From Zonotrichia leucophrys gambelii (Eukaryota > Chordata > Aves > Passeriformes > Passerellidae): a stretch of 64,000 nucleotides of DNA. The notes beneath the pieces were generated by a model. It did not search any database. It was not told the DNA's origin and saw nothing but the letters and a program-made list of their open reading frames with translations. The translations under genes and the position numbers were made by a program. The DNA is taken from assembly GCF_028769735.1 (NCBI RefSeq), contig NC_088171.1, forward strand, positions 128,729,533 through 128,793,532, given 5' to 3'. Position 1 is the first letter of the stretch. Each line of letters starts with the position of its first letter. Shown in pieces: positions 25,591-40,357 of the stretch.

Positions 25591-28500
25591 TCCTGCAAAA
25601 GGCCCAAATCCTCAGGAGATGATGTGTGCAGACACTCAGTAGATGAGGCTACAGCTGAGGAAGAGATTGATATTAGAAGTTGATGTTCAACAATTGAATT
25701 TAATGAAGGAAAGGGAAGTAATCAGAAATATTTGGTGAGGAAAGGGATGCTGTGGTAAGAACAAAGGGAAATGACTATTCAAATGAAGGAGGAGCATTGT
25801 GGTGACTTTGGTGCTCAGACTAGTGCTGTCTTCCAGAAATGCAGCTGGAGGATGTGTGAACTGTCCTCCCACTGCTCCCACACCCGCTGCTGGCTGAGAC
25901 CACACACACCAGACAAGTACTGGCCAGTAGTGCTCAACTGTGTTCACAAACACAGGCCTGAGCTAATGAGAAGTAAGTATAGAAATTCAGAATGTTACTA
26001 AGCAGAGGTGACCAAATTTCTCAGCATGGAGCCATCCAAGGTCTCATCAGGCTGTTGTTCAGCCATGCAAGTTGCTCCATGACTGGAACAGGAAACACCA
26101 GATGCCGAGACATGCAAACCAGATTTAGGGATGGTTTGATGATGTTCAGGCAGCACTGCTTCTCTTCTAATGAGCCCCTGGATAGTCTGTGCAGTCTGGC
26201 ACATTCATCCAGAGAATCCCTCCATGGATTGTGCTTGGAGAGCACGAAACCTGCATGTGGTTATTCAGAAGACAATAACTATCTGGAAGCTCTCTATTCG
26301 TGCAGGTATTTTGTGTGTCGTTGCCTGTGTCACCCTAAAGAAACATAAAACTGCTCCATGTTCCCTTACACCAAACCATTTCAGCACCTCTGTGAATCAT
26401 GAGGAGGATTATATCTACCTGCTGCATATTCACATAGTTCTGGCACTTGAGCACATGGAGTAACTTGATACCTGGAATTAAATTTGCTGTACAAACAAGC
26501 AAATGATGCTAAATTAAATGTTATTTGCAGGTTGTGGAAGTTATTGTACTTCACTATTTGATAAACCCATCTGCATTATCCTTTGTCATTGCTCCATTTC
26601 TCATCTTCCAGCTGTCTTCTGTCCTAGTCTCTCAGTAGCTCTACCTATCCTGGAAATACTATATTTTTCTTTTCATGAGCTCTGAGAGGCCACATACTCC
26701 AGGGGTCTGGAAGTGAGAGCCTCAGGAGCATGCAAGGGACAGTTTCCCCGCTCCACTTCTGCAGAAGTTCTTATTGGGAAGTTCTTGATCAGCCCTTGCT
26801 GAAGTTCCAGAGTTGCTCTCAGCTCTGGAACAGCATCAGACACACTGAAACCTTGCAGAGACAAAGCATGTTCAGTGCAGATTCACACTCCACCAGATTT
26901 CTAATGAACTCTATTTCCTTTCTAGTTCCATTGACTAAGGCATTATATAAAGTTATGGCTTAGTTTGTTCCATCAGAATGCATTTTTAACATAAATCTCT
27001 GAAAAACAGATATGGTTAAGTAACATTCTTTTCCTTCCATAAAGACTCTCATGGTTTTATTAGATGACAGGAAAAGGCAGAGAACAGGAAGCATGAAACC
27101 TTTTTTCAGTCACTCTATTAATATACTTTCTTTGCTCAGAACCTAATTGTTAAGCAAGTTATTCCAGAGGCTGGTTCTCAGAGTGTGATCTAAATATATT
27201 TGTTTCTGGCTCTATTAAGGTCTTGAATAACCAGATGGGGGAATGTGAGCACTCTCTTTGGTATCTAGCAAAGCACCTTGCAGTATGATTAAGTATTTTA
27301 AGCATGTGCTCAGCTGTATTGCTGATTAGGGAAGCAGCTACTCAGATGTGTAAGAAAATACTTTTGTTACCTCGCACTGGAGATATTGTTAACATTCCAG
27401 TTAATATTGATTTGCTGATCTTCCCTGGCACTGCCTCAAATAATTATAGTTTAACATTTTTACTGCAGAGAGTATAAGGTATTTAAAGCCGTATTTAAAT
27501 CCTAGGTCATCTTCAGATGTCTTTCATCAAATTTAGCAGAAGGGAATTCAGCAGTCATGCACAGCAGATCCCTTCCAAGCTCTGCTTGCTCCCACCATCT
27601 TTGCAATGGATGTTCTGGAACAGGCTTTGTGCCATCCCCTCCATGCCCATGCTCCCTCCAGCTTGCTTAAACCCACCCTCAGCAGAAACATTCACATCTT
27701 GCCTGGGCTATGAGCTAAAGCACCATTTTCTCCGTCCAGTTTTTTTGTGGTGACATCCCTCCAGCCATGCAAACAGCAAGGTGACCATGTTTGCCTGCTG
27801 CATGAACATGTTGGTGCCCCATGTGCTTTGTGGAGGAGAGATCTCCAGCAGTGGCACTTGTCAGGAAGAAGCCTTCCTCTCACACACCAGGATGATGTGC
27901 ATGGTGGTAATGCTTGAGTCTGCACACTTGTACATGAGCTTTGTCCTCCTGACACATCTAAAAGTTTCATAATTGAATTGCACTGAAGGAACATCGTACC
28001 GAAGTTTCACCTAATGTAATTTAAATGTTACAGATTTGCCAATTACACAGCTTGATATTGGCTGATTCAGTTATAAGACTCATAATGTTCTTATTATTCT
28101 GCATTTAAAACACATTATTCATAATTTTTTGGAATTTAAAAGGACTAAATAGCCAGTAGATGGCACCAATCAATCCTGTTGTGAGATTTAGAATGGCAAA
28201 GTGTAGTTCTTGTCTTTTTTTCAAATGCATTTTGGAAATGAAAAAAACTAGACAAAACAGCATTACTGACAAAATTGTACTTTTTAATTTACAGTAATAG
28301 TTTTTGAACAGAATGTTTGTCTGAAGTCAAAACCCTACCGTGTTATTGAACACATAAACTTGTGAGGAAGAACATAAAAATTTATTTAGCAAATCCAGTC
28401 TTTGATGGGTTAGTCCCTTCTGAGTACTTCTGCAGTCTCATTCAGCTGCATCAGCTTAAATCTTGTTTATAACATTTTCTTCCATAAAGCCTTTAAACTG

Positions 28501-29360
28501 TAACTCACCCCTCTCAACTCACTACAGCAGTGAAGACTAGAGAAGGAGTCATATAGAGAAAGCCAGAATGTTGGTGCATTGCTCTGTATTAATCTCATTA
28601 CTGGGTACTTGGAACCTATGTCATGTTCCTCCCCGAACAAAGAATGTTATTTAGACTTTAGTCCTTCAAAATATTACAGCTGTGTGGGTTGTGGCACCCA
28701 CACACAAGAAGATGTTGATTTCTTTGATGTAAGAAAGATCTCAAGAAAGATCTCATCTTTCATTTGTCTGTAAATGACAACACCATGCCTTCACAGCATT
28801 GCTTTAATAAAACAGTGATTATGCTAATAGTATTTCTTTCCAAACAGGTTACCTCGCCTAGCCCCGGATATTAAGCACGATGCAAACTAAACAGGAAATA
28901 CGCTTGTAAAGAGAAAGCTGTCCTAACAGTTTAAGGCCAAGGACAATTCATTCCTTGTGGACCTTTAGCAGCTGCCTTCACTCCTGATCAATCTGCAGCC
29001 CATCTGGGTGGGTGACAGTAATGGTAGCAGCAGCAGTGAGTGTTTTTCTTGACAGAGCCCCTCTTGTCCCATTGTTCCTGTGTCTGTAGTGGAACTCACC
29101 TTAGACAATGTCACACAGGCTGGGGAAAGAGAAATCTGTGTTTCAGAGCATGAGTGATTTCCTATGGAAAAGACTGATACAAACCAAGCGATCTCTTGGA
29201 GTGGACAGGCAAGGTATAGGTGATTCTGACAGCAAAGCAGAAAATCCTGGCTTAATGAGGGATATTGTAGCTTTGGGTCTTACTCCCTCCAAAAGACCAA
29301 CCCATTAATTTTAGGTGAACTGTCCATTTCAATACAGTGTGCAATTATCAAGGCAGAAGT
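25591..29360. other. Intergenic sequence upstream of FZD6
   Basis: Mostly AT-rich unique sequence with slightly GC-richer stretches (25.8-26.3 kb and 27.5-27.95 kb). The short open frames show no recognisable family. I see no exon, repeat family or RNA gene. Confidence 0.5.
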
Positions 29361-29364
29361 GTCA

Positions 29365-29755
29365 CACATAGGTAAAACCTTACCAAAAAAGGCCTTGTAA
29401 AACCATGGTTCAGGCCTGTTACTTCAGCTAAGTATAGCTAACAGCTAGCCTGTCCCATGAGAACCTGCAAGCACGTCAGCCATTGCTCATGAAAACCTGT
29501 GAAAATAAGAAGTCTATCCTGTGAGAATCCGTGAAGAATAAACGTGAGCATCTGTTGAAGAAGATGGCCTTAGCACATACACACATGAGCACCTATGAAC
29601 CAATGAATTGAGTGCAAGAAAGTTACTAACCAATTAGAATTAAACACAAGGCTTTTGAAAACTGTATAAAAACAGGCTGTGAACATTAAAGTGCAGCTTT
29701 TGCTGCTTGACTTTGAAAGTGTCGTGTCCATCTTCATCTTCCTCACAGCTACACA
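29365..29755 (+). mobile_element. Probable solitary LTR
   Basis: Repeat-like sequence with an LTR order on plus: repeated CTGTGA/CCTGTGAGAA-type U3 motifs, a TATA box GTATAAAAACAGG near 29,665, an ATTAAAG signal near 29,688 and a T/C-rich U5 ending near CTCACAGCTACA. The exact ends and target duplication are not clear, so boundaries are approximate. No viral coding sequence adjoins it. Confidence 0.6.
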
Positions 29756-30899
29756 GGAGTGACTTCACATAGATTTCCAGTGCTGCTCTTTAAGTTGGTA
29801 GTTCAAGATATTTATTGAAATGTGAGCATGCTAGAGATACAAGAAAACCATAGCTTTGGAAGTTCAGAGGCACCTACTGCAAGGTGATTCATGTCAGCCT
29901 GTTAAAGTCAGACTAATGAACATCCTCAGCAGTGTTCCAGGACATTCATAATTATATCCATCCCTTAACCAGCTACTGTATCATCTCGCCTCATCATACC
30001 ACTCCTGTGCTGCAGGGATTTCCCAGGTTCTTGTGAACTACATAACAGAGTACCTTGTAAAAATAAAACAGATCTGCCTGTAAATACATCCTCTCAACAC
30101 CTTCTCCCAGTGGGAATTCTGGAGTAGCAGATTCACTATTTGCTAAAATATGAAGGAAGAAGTTCAGATAAGAAGCACAAATCTTTCATTATTATTGCTT
30201 CTCAATTTCTTTACTAGCATTTCTTTTACATCCCGTAGAATAAAGTTGTTGTTAATATGTGGAAAATTCATTGGAAAGTGTCATGATCATTGTATACATC
30301 ACCCTTACAAACAGAACAGCAAGTCATTTTCTGTCTTTTTTTAGTCACTGCTTATGACAACAAAAACTTATTTTAATAATGGTTTTAATGCTCAAAAATA
30401 ATGTTTTTCCTAAGCTTGCTTGCAGGTGCTCCTAAACTATTATAAATAGAAGCATCATGCAGAATACTAAGCATGTTTTCAGCTGAGACATGCAGTTTTG
30501 CCTGAGATCAATGCACAATACAAAAATGAGTCACACTTTAGATCTTATAGTAAGTATAACCACGTAAGAACTAATTTCTCAGGTTAATAAAACCTGCTAC
30601 ACTCCAGGAATTGTGTCAGCATAACTTTTAAATTAGGATTTGCAAAACAGGGTTTGAAACCAGTTATACCATGTTCTGGGAGATAGTGCTGACCACTTTT
30701 AAGGCTTCCAAATTATACAAACCTCATTTTCTTAGCCTCCTTCCATGTTTTTTTATCCTTGATGTTTATGATCAACCATAGTAGAACCAGTCAATGTCTG
30801 GAAACTAAGATTTTCCATCCGGACATTTGTAGTCCGATGATGGAGACAACTGTGTGGGTGTGAAAGCATCTCAAATACAAATTATAGCAAAAAATAAAA

Positions 30900-31053
30900 T
30901 CATGGAATTATAGAATGGCTTGGGTTGTAAGTGGATCTTAAAGATCATCTCGTTTCAATTTCCCTGCCATGGGCAGGGACATCTCCAAATAGACCAGGTT
31001 GCTTAGAGCCCCATCCCACCTGGCCTTGAACACCTGCAGGGGTGGAGCAACTG
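30900..31053 (-). mobile_element. CR1 LINE 3' fragment
   Basis: The plus strand carries GGAATTATAGAATGGCTTGG and continues with CTGCCATGGGCAGGGACATC and CTGGCCTTGAACACCTGCAG. This is the reverse complement of a CR1 3' end, truncated after about 150 bp. It is intergenic between FZD6 and BAALC. Confidence 0.9.
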
Positions 31054-31906
31054 GAACATGGAATATTGTCAGGCAAAAAAATTAAAATAGACAAAGCCAA
31101 TAATGAATGAGCTAGGAAAGATTTCAGTATGCATCAGTAGTAATCACAGTGGGTCATAAACAGAAAAAAAAGCTTCATTAGCAAGGGATTGAGTCTAACC
31201 ATAAAAATGTTTTTCTGACTACATCTAGTTAACATTCAAATTTGTCTTCCCACTTGCCAGAGTTTCAGTAATTCACAGATATCATCAACTGTGACAACTG
31301 TGACAGCAGGCAATTTGGGACACAAGGAGGCAGACAAGGGGCTAACCACTCTCATGTGTTTTTACATGACTTTTGTACAATGTGTACTGATTTCATGTCT
31401 GTGCCTTCATTTCCCTTCTCAGACTTTCTGACATATAACTGAGTGTGTTCAACCTGAAGGTGGAATAGGAGGCCAAAAGTCAGAAATTAAAGCTTCAGAT
31501 AGAGAAGGAAGGTCAGGAGCCAACAGGGACAGAGGGGCACGATTCTCTGATGCACAAATATGAGAAGCAGAGGAGGTAGGCCAGGAGGTTCTTTGCTTCA
31601 CTGAGAAGAGTGTATGTCATGCTGGGTGAGAGTTTACACGCTGGATGGAGATGGAAATTGTAAAGCTCAGCTGTGGGCAATTGCTAAGAATCTTACAAAG
31701 CATCCAAAGTGGCAAAGCAAAGCAGAAATGTGGCATATAAGCAAGAAGAAAGGGGAAGCCTGAGATGCCAGGTGGGATTTATGCCTCTCTGTGACACAGG
31801 AATCCTAACCCACCCTTCTCAGAGCCATCAGTTCCTGAATCCTAGAGACCTTCTGGGAAAAAGGAACGCTTAGGATTCATGGGTAAGTTCTCAAGGCTTC
31901 CTTCCC

Positions 31907-32482
31907 TATTGGAATATGAATCCCAATATAACCAGTTAGATTGTGCCTGGGTCAGTGTGACCCTCGCTGCTGAGCCAAAGGCGGCTTCTGTGGTGCTTTA
32001 CCCCAGAGATACCTTGGCTGCTGGAGATTGCAGCGGGGCACTGGTGCAAGTCCAGGCTTGTCAGGAACTCTGTTTACCTCAGGAGAGAGAGCTTCTGGCG
32101 ATGGTGAAGAGAGAAAGGAGAGGATTCTGCTGGAGGGTTATATCCAGATGTTTATTCCATGGTTACAGAGGTCTGAACCGGGGCAATTCCTCCAACAGAA
32201 TGGAGGCCGCATGGTCTGATTAACCTTTTAAGCTCCGGGACAGGGTAAGGGTAGGGGACAGGTGAGCTACCAACCAGGTGAAAGGGGCAGGGTCTCAAGG
32301 GACTAGGGACACCTATCCAATGTCCCCCAGGCCTGAGGGACCAACCACACTACGCCTTGCTGGTATGTTAGCCTGATTGACAGGGCACACTCAGCAAGGG
32401 GCGAGGGGGAAGGGAGAAGGTATAGGCACACCTGGGAAGGGACCCGGAAGTTTAAAACAGGACATTGCAACACACCGCAACA
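31907..32482 (-). mobile_element. Solitary LTR with 6-bp target duplication
   Basis: A 576-bp unit flanked by CTTCCC on both sides (31,901-31,906 and 32,483-32,488). Read on minus it starts TGTTGCGGTGTG and has a TATA-like CTTAAAAGG near 32,230 and AATAAA near 32,149. It ends ATA instead of the usual CA. A six-base duplication fits class II (ERVK-like) elements. There is no internal viral sequence, so it is a solo LTR. The open frames over it are not genes. Confidence 0.75.
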
Positions 32483-32488
32483 CTTCCC

Positions 32489-35400
32489 AACAGCAGCCTA
32501 ATCATTGTTGTTATCTTTGTCCTCAGAGGACCCAAATTGCCCTTGAATGAGAGAGATGTCCATGTTCTCTTCCATGGAGCATGATGTGATGCCCTTGTCC
32601 TGCAGCAGAACACAATTCAGAGCCTTCCAGTAGCAGAGTACAGTAACTTAGCAATGGATAACTGCTCATTATTGTATTTAACTGTTTTCCAAGTCCGACT
32701 CAGGACTTTAATTTTAGTCCTGCACTGCAATAAGTTGCATTCCTACCTGTGCTGGGCCATATGGGCACACAAGACCACAGTGAGTCACCCTGTGCCACCA
32801 ATTGCCACCTCATGCACTGATGATCCTTTGCTCAAGCTGCTTTCAGGCAGTTTAAGAACCTTTCAAAAGGGTCAATGATCATGATATGCTAGAAGTATAC
32901 ATTATTCTGGAGCACTGTTTTTCATGGTTGCATTTAGGGGTAGGTTTGGAACTATGTTCTATGTCTGATCTAATTTCAGAGTGGTATCATTCTGTAGAGC
33001 TAAAACTTTCATGGTGGAAAGTGAAGAAAGGCAAAACAATCCCAGTGTAGTAGCAGAGGCCATAGGTCTGCTGAGCAGCAAGATGGAAAGGTTGATCATG
33101 GTTGGGAGCCACTCCAGACCTAAGGATACTGACAACACTTAAGAGAATAGGCCAACCAATCCATGTAAAGAGGAGCATGGACATCCAGAGATGGCAACCC
33201 TGTTTACAGAGGTCAGAAAGAGAAAGATATTCCATAGAAAAGGTACTGTAATACACATCCTGGGACCCTTTCAAAATGTCAGTAGAGTAAAATCAATAGA
33301 CAAGTAAAAAATCAGTTTAACTCACCCAATTCAATTTATGATGGAAATTCAATTGGAATAATGTTACTAGAATTTGTCAGCTTGGCCCTTGGATTCATAA
33401 ATCCTTCATAAATTCAATTGTCCTGTGTCTTCTGTGTGCATCACCACTCAAACAGTTATTTGCTCTTGAGCAAAGGGACTGAAATTAAATAACAGCCAAA
33501 GACAGCATTTTTTTTCTATTCTCCTCTTTGCACTTGCATTATACAAACATATGTCTCATATTTTGCACCAAATTGATTCAACTTCCTTAGGAAAACTCAG
33601 ATAAAGCTGTTTAAGCAAGTGTTGTGGAGTAATTTATCCTAAAAACAGATACTAACAATTTCAATAGAAGTTAATAACAAGTTCTGTTATCATATGAAAA
33701 ATTTAATGTATTGTTTGATTTATGCAGATGTAACTAGAACACCAATTTAATCCAAGGAACCGACATTCCTTTAATTTCATGATTTGTATGTTTCCCTTGT
33801 TGCATTCTCCCCTCTGGGCCTTTTCTGGCAAGATATACATGTTTCTGCATCTCTGCCAATTGCATTGTGTCTTTTCCTCAGCCACTAGCAAATACAAGGT
33901 TTCTACACTCCTGTGAGTAAAGTGAATAATTTAGCTAAGCTTTTGTTTGAGCTCTACAAGAACTGTGTGAGTGAAGCTATTGAATGCCAGGAACAAGTTC
34001 TCAAATCTCCACCAATTCAGAAGAATCTAAAGTTGCTTTATATTCAGGAGCTCTAGCTGTGTCAGTTGAAATGCTGCTTTTAACCAGTATCTGAATTTGA
34101 AAGCCATAAAAAGGGAAGAAAATCAAACCTGCATTACTAGAGCTTTCTGCTTTCGCACTTATTTGTAGTGAAGTAACATGGTTTCTTCTAGATTGTGGAC
34201 TATTGTAGGAGAACAGCAGCAGCATAATCCATGTTGAATGAATGAAACCAGAGGCTCACTAATGAACAGAGCAAAGTAATTTTTTGGTATAAAAATGTTT
34301 ATAAAATATTGTCTGAAATTATAGAAAAGTTACTTTTTATGTAGTATAAAATTATATAAGCAAAACTGTAGGAAAAACTACAAATGCACTGATTATTATA
34401 AATGCACACATTTAAGTTACTTTATAGCACAGTGGCAATATAAAGTGTATAGAGTGTGCAAGCCATACTCACTTTGAAGTTTTTATGCTAAGACAATGGG
34501 GTATGCAATGGCCTTAGTAGTAGTGAAAACCTGTGTCTCTTGAATCAGAACTTACCTTTGCTAAATGCAACCAAAATGGTCTGTTAATGGAAGGAGAAAG
34601 ATATCATATAGACCTATTGCCACAGAGTTTTAGATATATGGAAGAAAATCACAGAGTAGAAAAAATTTATACTGACTTGCTCTGGTGTACTCAAAGCTGA
34701 AACTTGTCTGTCACGTGAAGATGGAAGTCATTATTTCTTTTGATCTCAAAGACATCCCAAACACCCAGCAGAGGTGGGAGGTGCTCTTACTTTTCTAAGA
34801 GTACAGCAGGCAGTCTGAGAACACTGTCAAGATATATTTTATTATACTACACATGTCAAAAAAGTGGTCACCTGGACCTGCTCCAGCAAATCTCCAACAG
34901 GTTCTTGAGAGCCCAGAAATATATCTGAGTGGCACTGCCTCTTCAAGTATGTGGGATAAACCCCACATGAATTTGAAGAGAAACAGTCCAAAGAACTGAG
35001 CAGATATAAGTGAGGTTATCTTGAGCTAATAAGATCATAAATTTGCAGCTGAAGATGTCCTGGAGCAGCACACTTTTATTGCAGAGGGAACTGGTTGTTT
35101 TGTTCCTGTGTGTTCTCCAGAGGTGAACTTGCACATGTGCCACATGTGCACAGATGGTTGGGACTAGGATCCAGGAGCAGGTATTGGAGCTAAGATATTT
35201 GGCAGCATAAGTTCAGCCTGTGATAAAAATGCATCTGTAACATGAAATACCAGCAAGAGCTTATTAGACAGAAATTAAAAATACCTATATGGTAAAGGCA
35301 TAAGAAATTATTTCTCATCATGGATGCAAGTAATCAATGAATTGTAAGAAAAGACAGCATACAGACAGATGAGCAGCAGTGATGACACCAATTTTGTATT

Positions 35401-37940
35401 GGAAAAAAAATATATACATATACCAGTACATATTCTGGAAGTTATTCTGTTATACTTGTTAAATATTCTTCGAAATTGTCAAAAGATATCAGGCACAGAC
35501 CAGGGACAGAAAATCCTTATCAGATATGAAATTCCAGCTAGAGCAGGAATGGGCATAAAGTGTTGGCTTCCACATGGTTTTGAACATGTTAGTTCATCTG
35601 AAAGATTGTTTTGAGTCAGAAATATGAATAATGAATATCATTTGCATAGGACACCACACATGAACATTAATATTGCACTCCCTGCATCCCAACAGTTCCC
35701 AGAGGTGATACTGCTTGGGTGGGGTAGTGGCTGTTCAGTGAGTTAATGAGAATTAATTTTGCCCCTGTGCTTGGCAGTTGTGCTCATGAGCTTTATTTTT
35801 CAGACCCATGTCTGAACTGGTAAAATTATGCTCTCAGTAATATAATAATGTGTCTAGTAATGTGCTACAAAAATATGTCATATTAATAGTAAAGAGGAAA
35901 ATAATAAAGTGGAAAAAATCTTCTAGGAAGGAACTAATTTGAGGGCAAAGGAAATGCTACTGCACTGCAGAAGGGCTGTTTAGGGACCTGGACAGGACAC
36001 AACACCCAATGTTTTAGGTTCAAATCAGTCCTTGAGTCGAGCAAACTGAACATAAAGCCACCCACAAGTGTGACCTGGAAAGTTCTCCTTCCCTTACATG
36101 AACAACCCCAATATTTAATTTCCTGGTAAAACCAGATGAACATGACTAATTTCATGCCTTTTGTATTTGACAGCTCTTCATAGCTGATAAAGAATAGGCT
36201 GCTGCTTAGCTAGGGTGCCTTTTCTTAAGCTGCTTTTTGACTGTGAGCAATCTGTTTTTTCTATCCGTGCAGCAATATCCCAGACACGTTTCCCTGTATC
36301 CAAACATGTGGGTGTTTTGCAGAGGTTAATGGAAATTAAATTAAAGCTGAATAATACTAATTATAATGCAAAAGTGTGCAAGCAAAGCTAATTAATACAA
36401 CTGGCAGCATAGCTTAGTCTTGCCCTGTGACATCACTCTCTCTCTCTTTCTCCCTCAATCCCATTTTTTTCCTAAGCAGGGGCCCACAGCAACCTAAAGC
36501 TACTTGTTTTACACAGTCTTGAATGGACAGATATACAGCAGCATCCCACTTTTTCCACTCAGGACTTAAATGATATTCAGTCCTCCAGAAATAAATGAAA
36601 AGCCATTATGCTCTCCCTTTTTTCTTCTTGCTCATGAACATCCCAGTTCCACCATTAGGATTTCAGTATTTCCTAGATTTTAGTGTTTGCTGAGTTTTTC
36701 TGTGCAAGGAGTTGTTGCAAATAAACTTGGATTTTATCTTGATTAAGTGACATATGTCAACAAATGTAATTTCTGGTAGACCACCTCACTTTTTATCTTA
36801 TATTAATGACCCAACTTTGCCATTAGTTTACCAAAGGGCAGAAGAATGGCTTTTAACTATGGATAGGATGCACAGGCTACCTGAAAAAAATTTGAAAATC
36901 AGAAGGAAAGACTTGAAAACAGAATGAGATCTTGCATCCCTGCATCTTACAGTACACCTTATTTCTTGCTAGCACCTTTTCCACATGCTTCACTGAGCCA
37001 GTCTGGAAAGCAGGCACCTGAGAAGGCACTGGTGCAATGAGGGATGCTTGGCCTGAGGACAATGAAAATTTAGTGTTTCAAAACTAAACAGTGTATTGAG
37101 TTCAAAGGCTCCACTTGCAAGGTATTGTCTGATCCCAGATTTTGAAGCATCCTGTTTGTAGGGTTCCCATGGGCTGTTTCACGCCTGAGTGCTGGACTAC
37201 AGCTTCCTTGTGTCCCTAAATCCTTTTTTGGCACATCTCAAAGCCATTCCTTTGATACTATTCTTCTTTTTCCACAGGATACAAACCAGTTGTTGTGTCA
37301 GCATCCTGGCCAGGAATCAAAGAGAACAAGCAACTTGTCAGGCAACACCCAGGGCACAGACAATTAGTATGGGGAGGATATTTCAGCAATTGCCTTTTTC
37401 CTAGTAAGGAAAAATATAACGAAAATTTCGTGCAATTTTGGAAAAAATAAGAAGCATCATCTGTAAAAGCTATGAGTTTATTTCTATGGCAGAGGTCAAA
37501 CAACACCACAGCCACTTTTCCATCCTGTGCTCTCCAGTTCAGGCAGGAATAAGAGCTTTTTTTAGTTAGGTATTCTAGTTGCCTCATAGCTGCCTCATGG
37601 CATCTTAGCAGACAAATTGTCTCAGATTCCCACTGTCTTCCACTTTAGCCATGACAGCAACCACAAACTCTCCCATTTATAATTACAGAGGTACAAATGT
37701 ATTTTGATCTCATAATCCCTCTTTGGCAAATACACCAATTTCTTATGGGAATATATATATTTTGCCTTCTTTCAAATGGCCAAACAGTCCATGAGCCACA
37801 GCCTGAGGACATCAGATACAGAAATATTCTGATTCCATGAATAGCAGATGTGCCATTCATTACACCTTTGCCCTCTTCGATCTCAGCTTTAAAAGCCCAA
37901 CCACAAACACAGAAATGTGAAATAAGTGGAGTAATAAACA
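32489..37940. other. Intergenic sequence between BAALC and FZD6
   Basis: AT-rich unique sequence with only short random open frames and a small CT-rich run near 36,435. I see no exon, recognised repeat or RNA gene in it. Confidence 0.5.
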
Positions 37941-39559
37941 GACACTTTAAAAATGTTCTTTATTTTATTTTCAAATTTAAGGTCAATCTTCATTAATCTG
38001 TAGAGAGTACAAAAATGTTCCCGTTAGTCTAGTTTGAATTTAGATGTATTTGTAAATAAAACTAAGCCTGCTTTTTCAAATACCATTTCTGCGCACAGAT
38101 GATATATCTCATTCTTTTCATAAAGCATGTAAAACAAATTTCAGTTCAAACAGTAAAATATTTTACACTTGGGTATCAGAATTACAAACAGAAATTAAAG
38201 GTTCTCAAAAAAATGTGCCTGAAGTGCAGAAGTACACACTAGAGACATTACAATATACACATGCAGAGACATGCACAAATAAATATGTATATGAGCATAC
38301 TAGGAAGATCAAAACTACCTGTGTCCTGGTTTTTATGAAATCTCAGTAATTCTACTAACAAGAATGCATGTTTAATGCAGTACTCATATATTGCTTACAC
38401 AATAATTATAGTTTCCTATTTATGTCAGTACAAAATCATTTCAGTCACACATTAAAATTGTGTGTCTTCCTTCAGTGTCCTACAGTGATGCTGAAATTAT
38501 GAAATACATTAAGGAATCATAAGGGAGAAGATGAAGGAATAGTGCAAGATAAAGCTGTACTGAGTCTTTGTGAACATTAATTTGCCTCATGATGAATTGG
38601 TAACTGTAAATCCTCTCTCTTTAGACAATATCCTCTTGCTTTTGAATGATTCCATTTCTCACATAGTGGAAGAAGATCTATCAAGATATATAGGAAAATC
38701 CTATGTATATATTATCTTAGAATTGTGGAAATGTGACAAAGTTCCTTTCTGTTTAAAATCTGAACTTAGATAAATCATAAGAACTCACCATCTGTTGGCA
38801 AATCACTCCAGCAGAAAGTGTGTTGTTTCAGTGTGCCTGTAGAAATCTTCACGGGCAGCCAAGGGATATCAAATAAATTATGTGGCAATAATGCCTTTTT
38901 GGGGAAAATTACATTTAAAAAATCCTGACATATAAGACAGACATGCCCACAGGTCCTTCATCTGAAAGTCCACGTCTTTTAACATGGTTATTTTATTTGA
39001 TGTCTTTGAGTCATTTATATTTGAAAGATGATGCTCAAAGAACAGACCCTGTAAATAAGATTCTTCATTTCTAGGAAGGCCACTGGAGTGAAAATGTCCA
39101 GATGATCCTTTGGGCTTGCTTCTTCCACTAAAACTAACATGGGAATCTATTATGAGGACTTTAAATTGTCTAAAGTGGTATACACTAGATTCTGTCACCC
39201 TAATTATACAGAGTGGGGTATTATTTTATAAATTGGTTGTTTCTACTTGTGGTGATCTCTAGTAGAAGGAAAGTAAACATAAGTACATCCCAATCTGTGT
39301 ACAGAAGCAAGATCTACATATCCACAACACGCTCTTAGTTTTATTAAGGTCATTGGAAGCTTGCACATCAAACACTAAGAAGCCACCTAGGACATAATGT
39401 AATTTCTTTTCAGTTACTAATGCCTAATGAATGAGAACAGTAATGTATTACATGGGGAGTGTGGATAAAATTGCTTATTACTAAACATGGCTTTTGCCAC
39501 AGAAGTTGGATCCAATCTTTGAATGTCATAAAGTTAAGTTTCAGGATACAAACAGGTTT

Positions 39560-39950
39560 AGGGGATCTTGGAGTAGCTCAGGAACATTATCATGAGCAGG
39601 CCAGGGCAGGCAGCATCCAGCACTTTGCAGCTGCTTCCCTGATGGGAGATGTGGGCAGCAAGGTCTGTGCTGTTGCCCAGATAATTGTGTACCAAGGCCC
39701 TCTCCTGCAAAGCATCCTGTCACAGCTCATGCTGGGAATAGAAGGCTCAGGAGCTGTCTCCCTGATGGCTGCTGGCATGAGCCAGGGCTGCCTCATGTGC
39801 AGCTCATGGGCTTCCTCCTGTGCTGTGACCCGAGCCGTGTGACACATCTGCTCAGCAATCCTCACTAAATAATTCCTTAGCTAATAAAGACTCTCACTGC
39901 CAGGACTCCTTTGTTCTTGCATCTACTCACTCTAATGTGGTATCCACCCA
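39560..39950 (+). mobile_element. Possible LTR-like repeat
   Basis: A GC-richer block in AT-rich surroundings, ending with GCTAATAAAGACTCTCACTG and a short C/T-rich tail. That is the order expected of a polyadenylation signal and U5 of a plus-strand LTR. Ends and target duplication were not found, so this is tentative. Confidence 0.3.
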
Positions 39951-40357
39951 AGGCCACAATCGCTGGAACAGCTTCTTACCCAACAAACCTTCCCTTTTGC
40001 CTTCCTTCAAAATCCTGTTTATCCTTAAACACATCAGGATCATTAATCACTTTCTGTAGCTTTCTTGTATCATATAAATTTATACTGCACTCTCTCTGAC
40101 AGTAAATCCTTTCAGAATATGCTATGGTATGCAAAATTCTGGCTCTAACTCTGGATTCCAGTTTGCCTTTTTGTTGGAGTAATTAATAAACAAATCCTAT
40201 TGCATAGACTTGTTGTACAACAAGGAAAGTAACTCACACACATAAGCAGCAGGCTATTAAAATGATCCTAATACAGAATAAACTAGGGTTCAGTTCACAA
40301 TTCTATTCTTTTATGCTTGTTTTGAACAGTTCTTTTGAATGGCTCTTTAAGGATACT

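Noticed and set aside
25154..25683. Open frames with repeating Val-Lys, Ser-Glu-Gly or Thr-Phe patterns
   Set aside because: Produced by a 12-bp minisatellite read in several frames on both strands.
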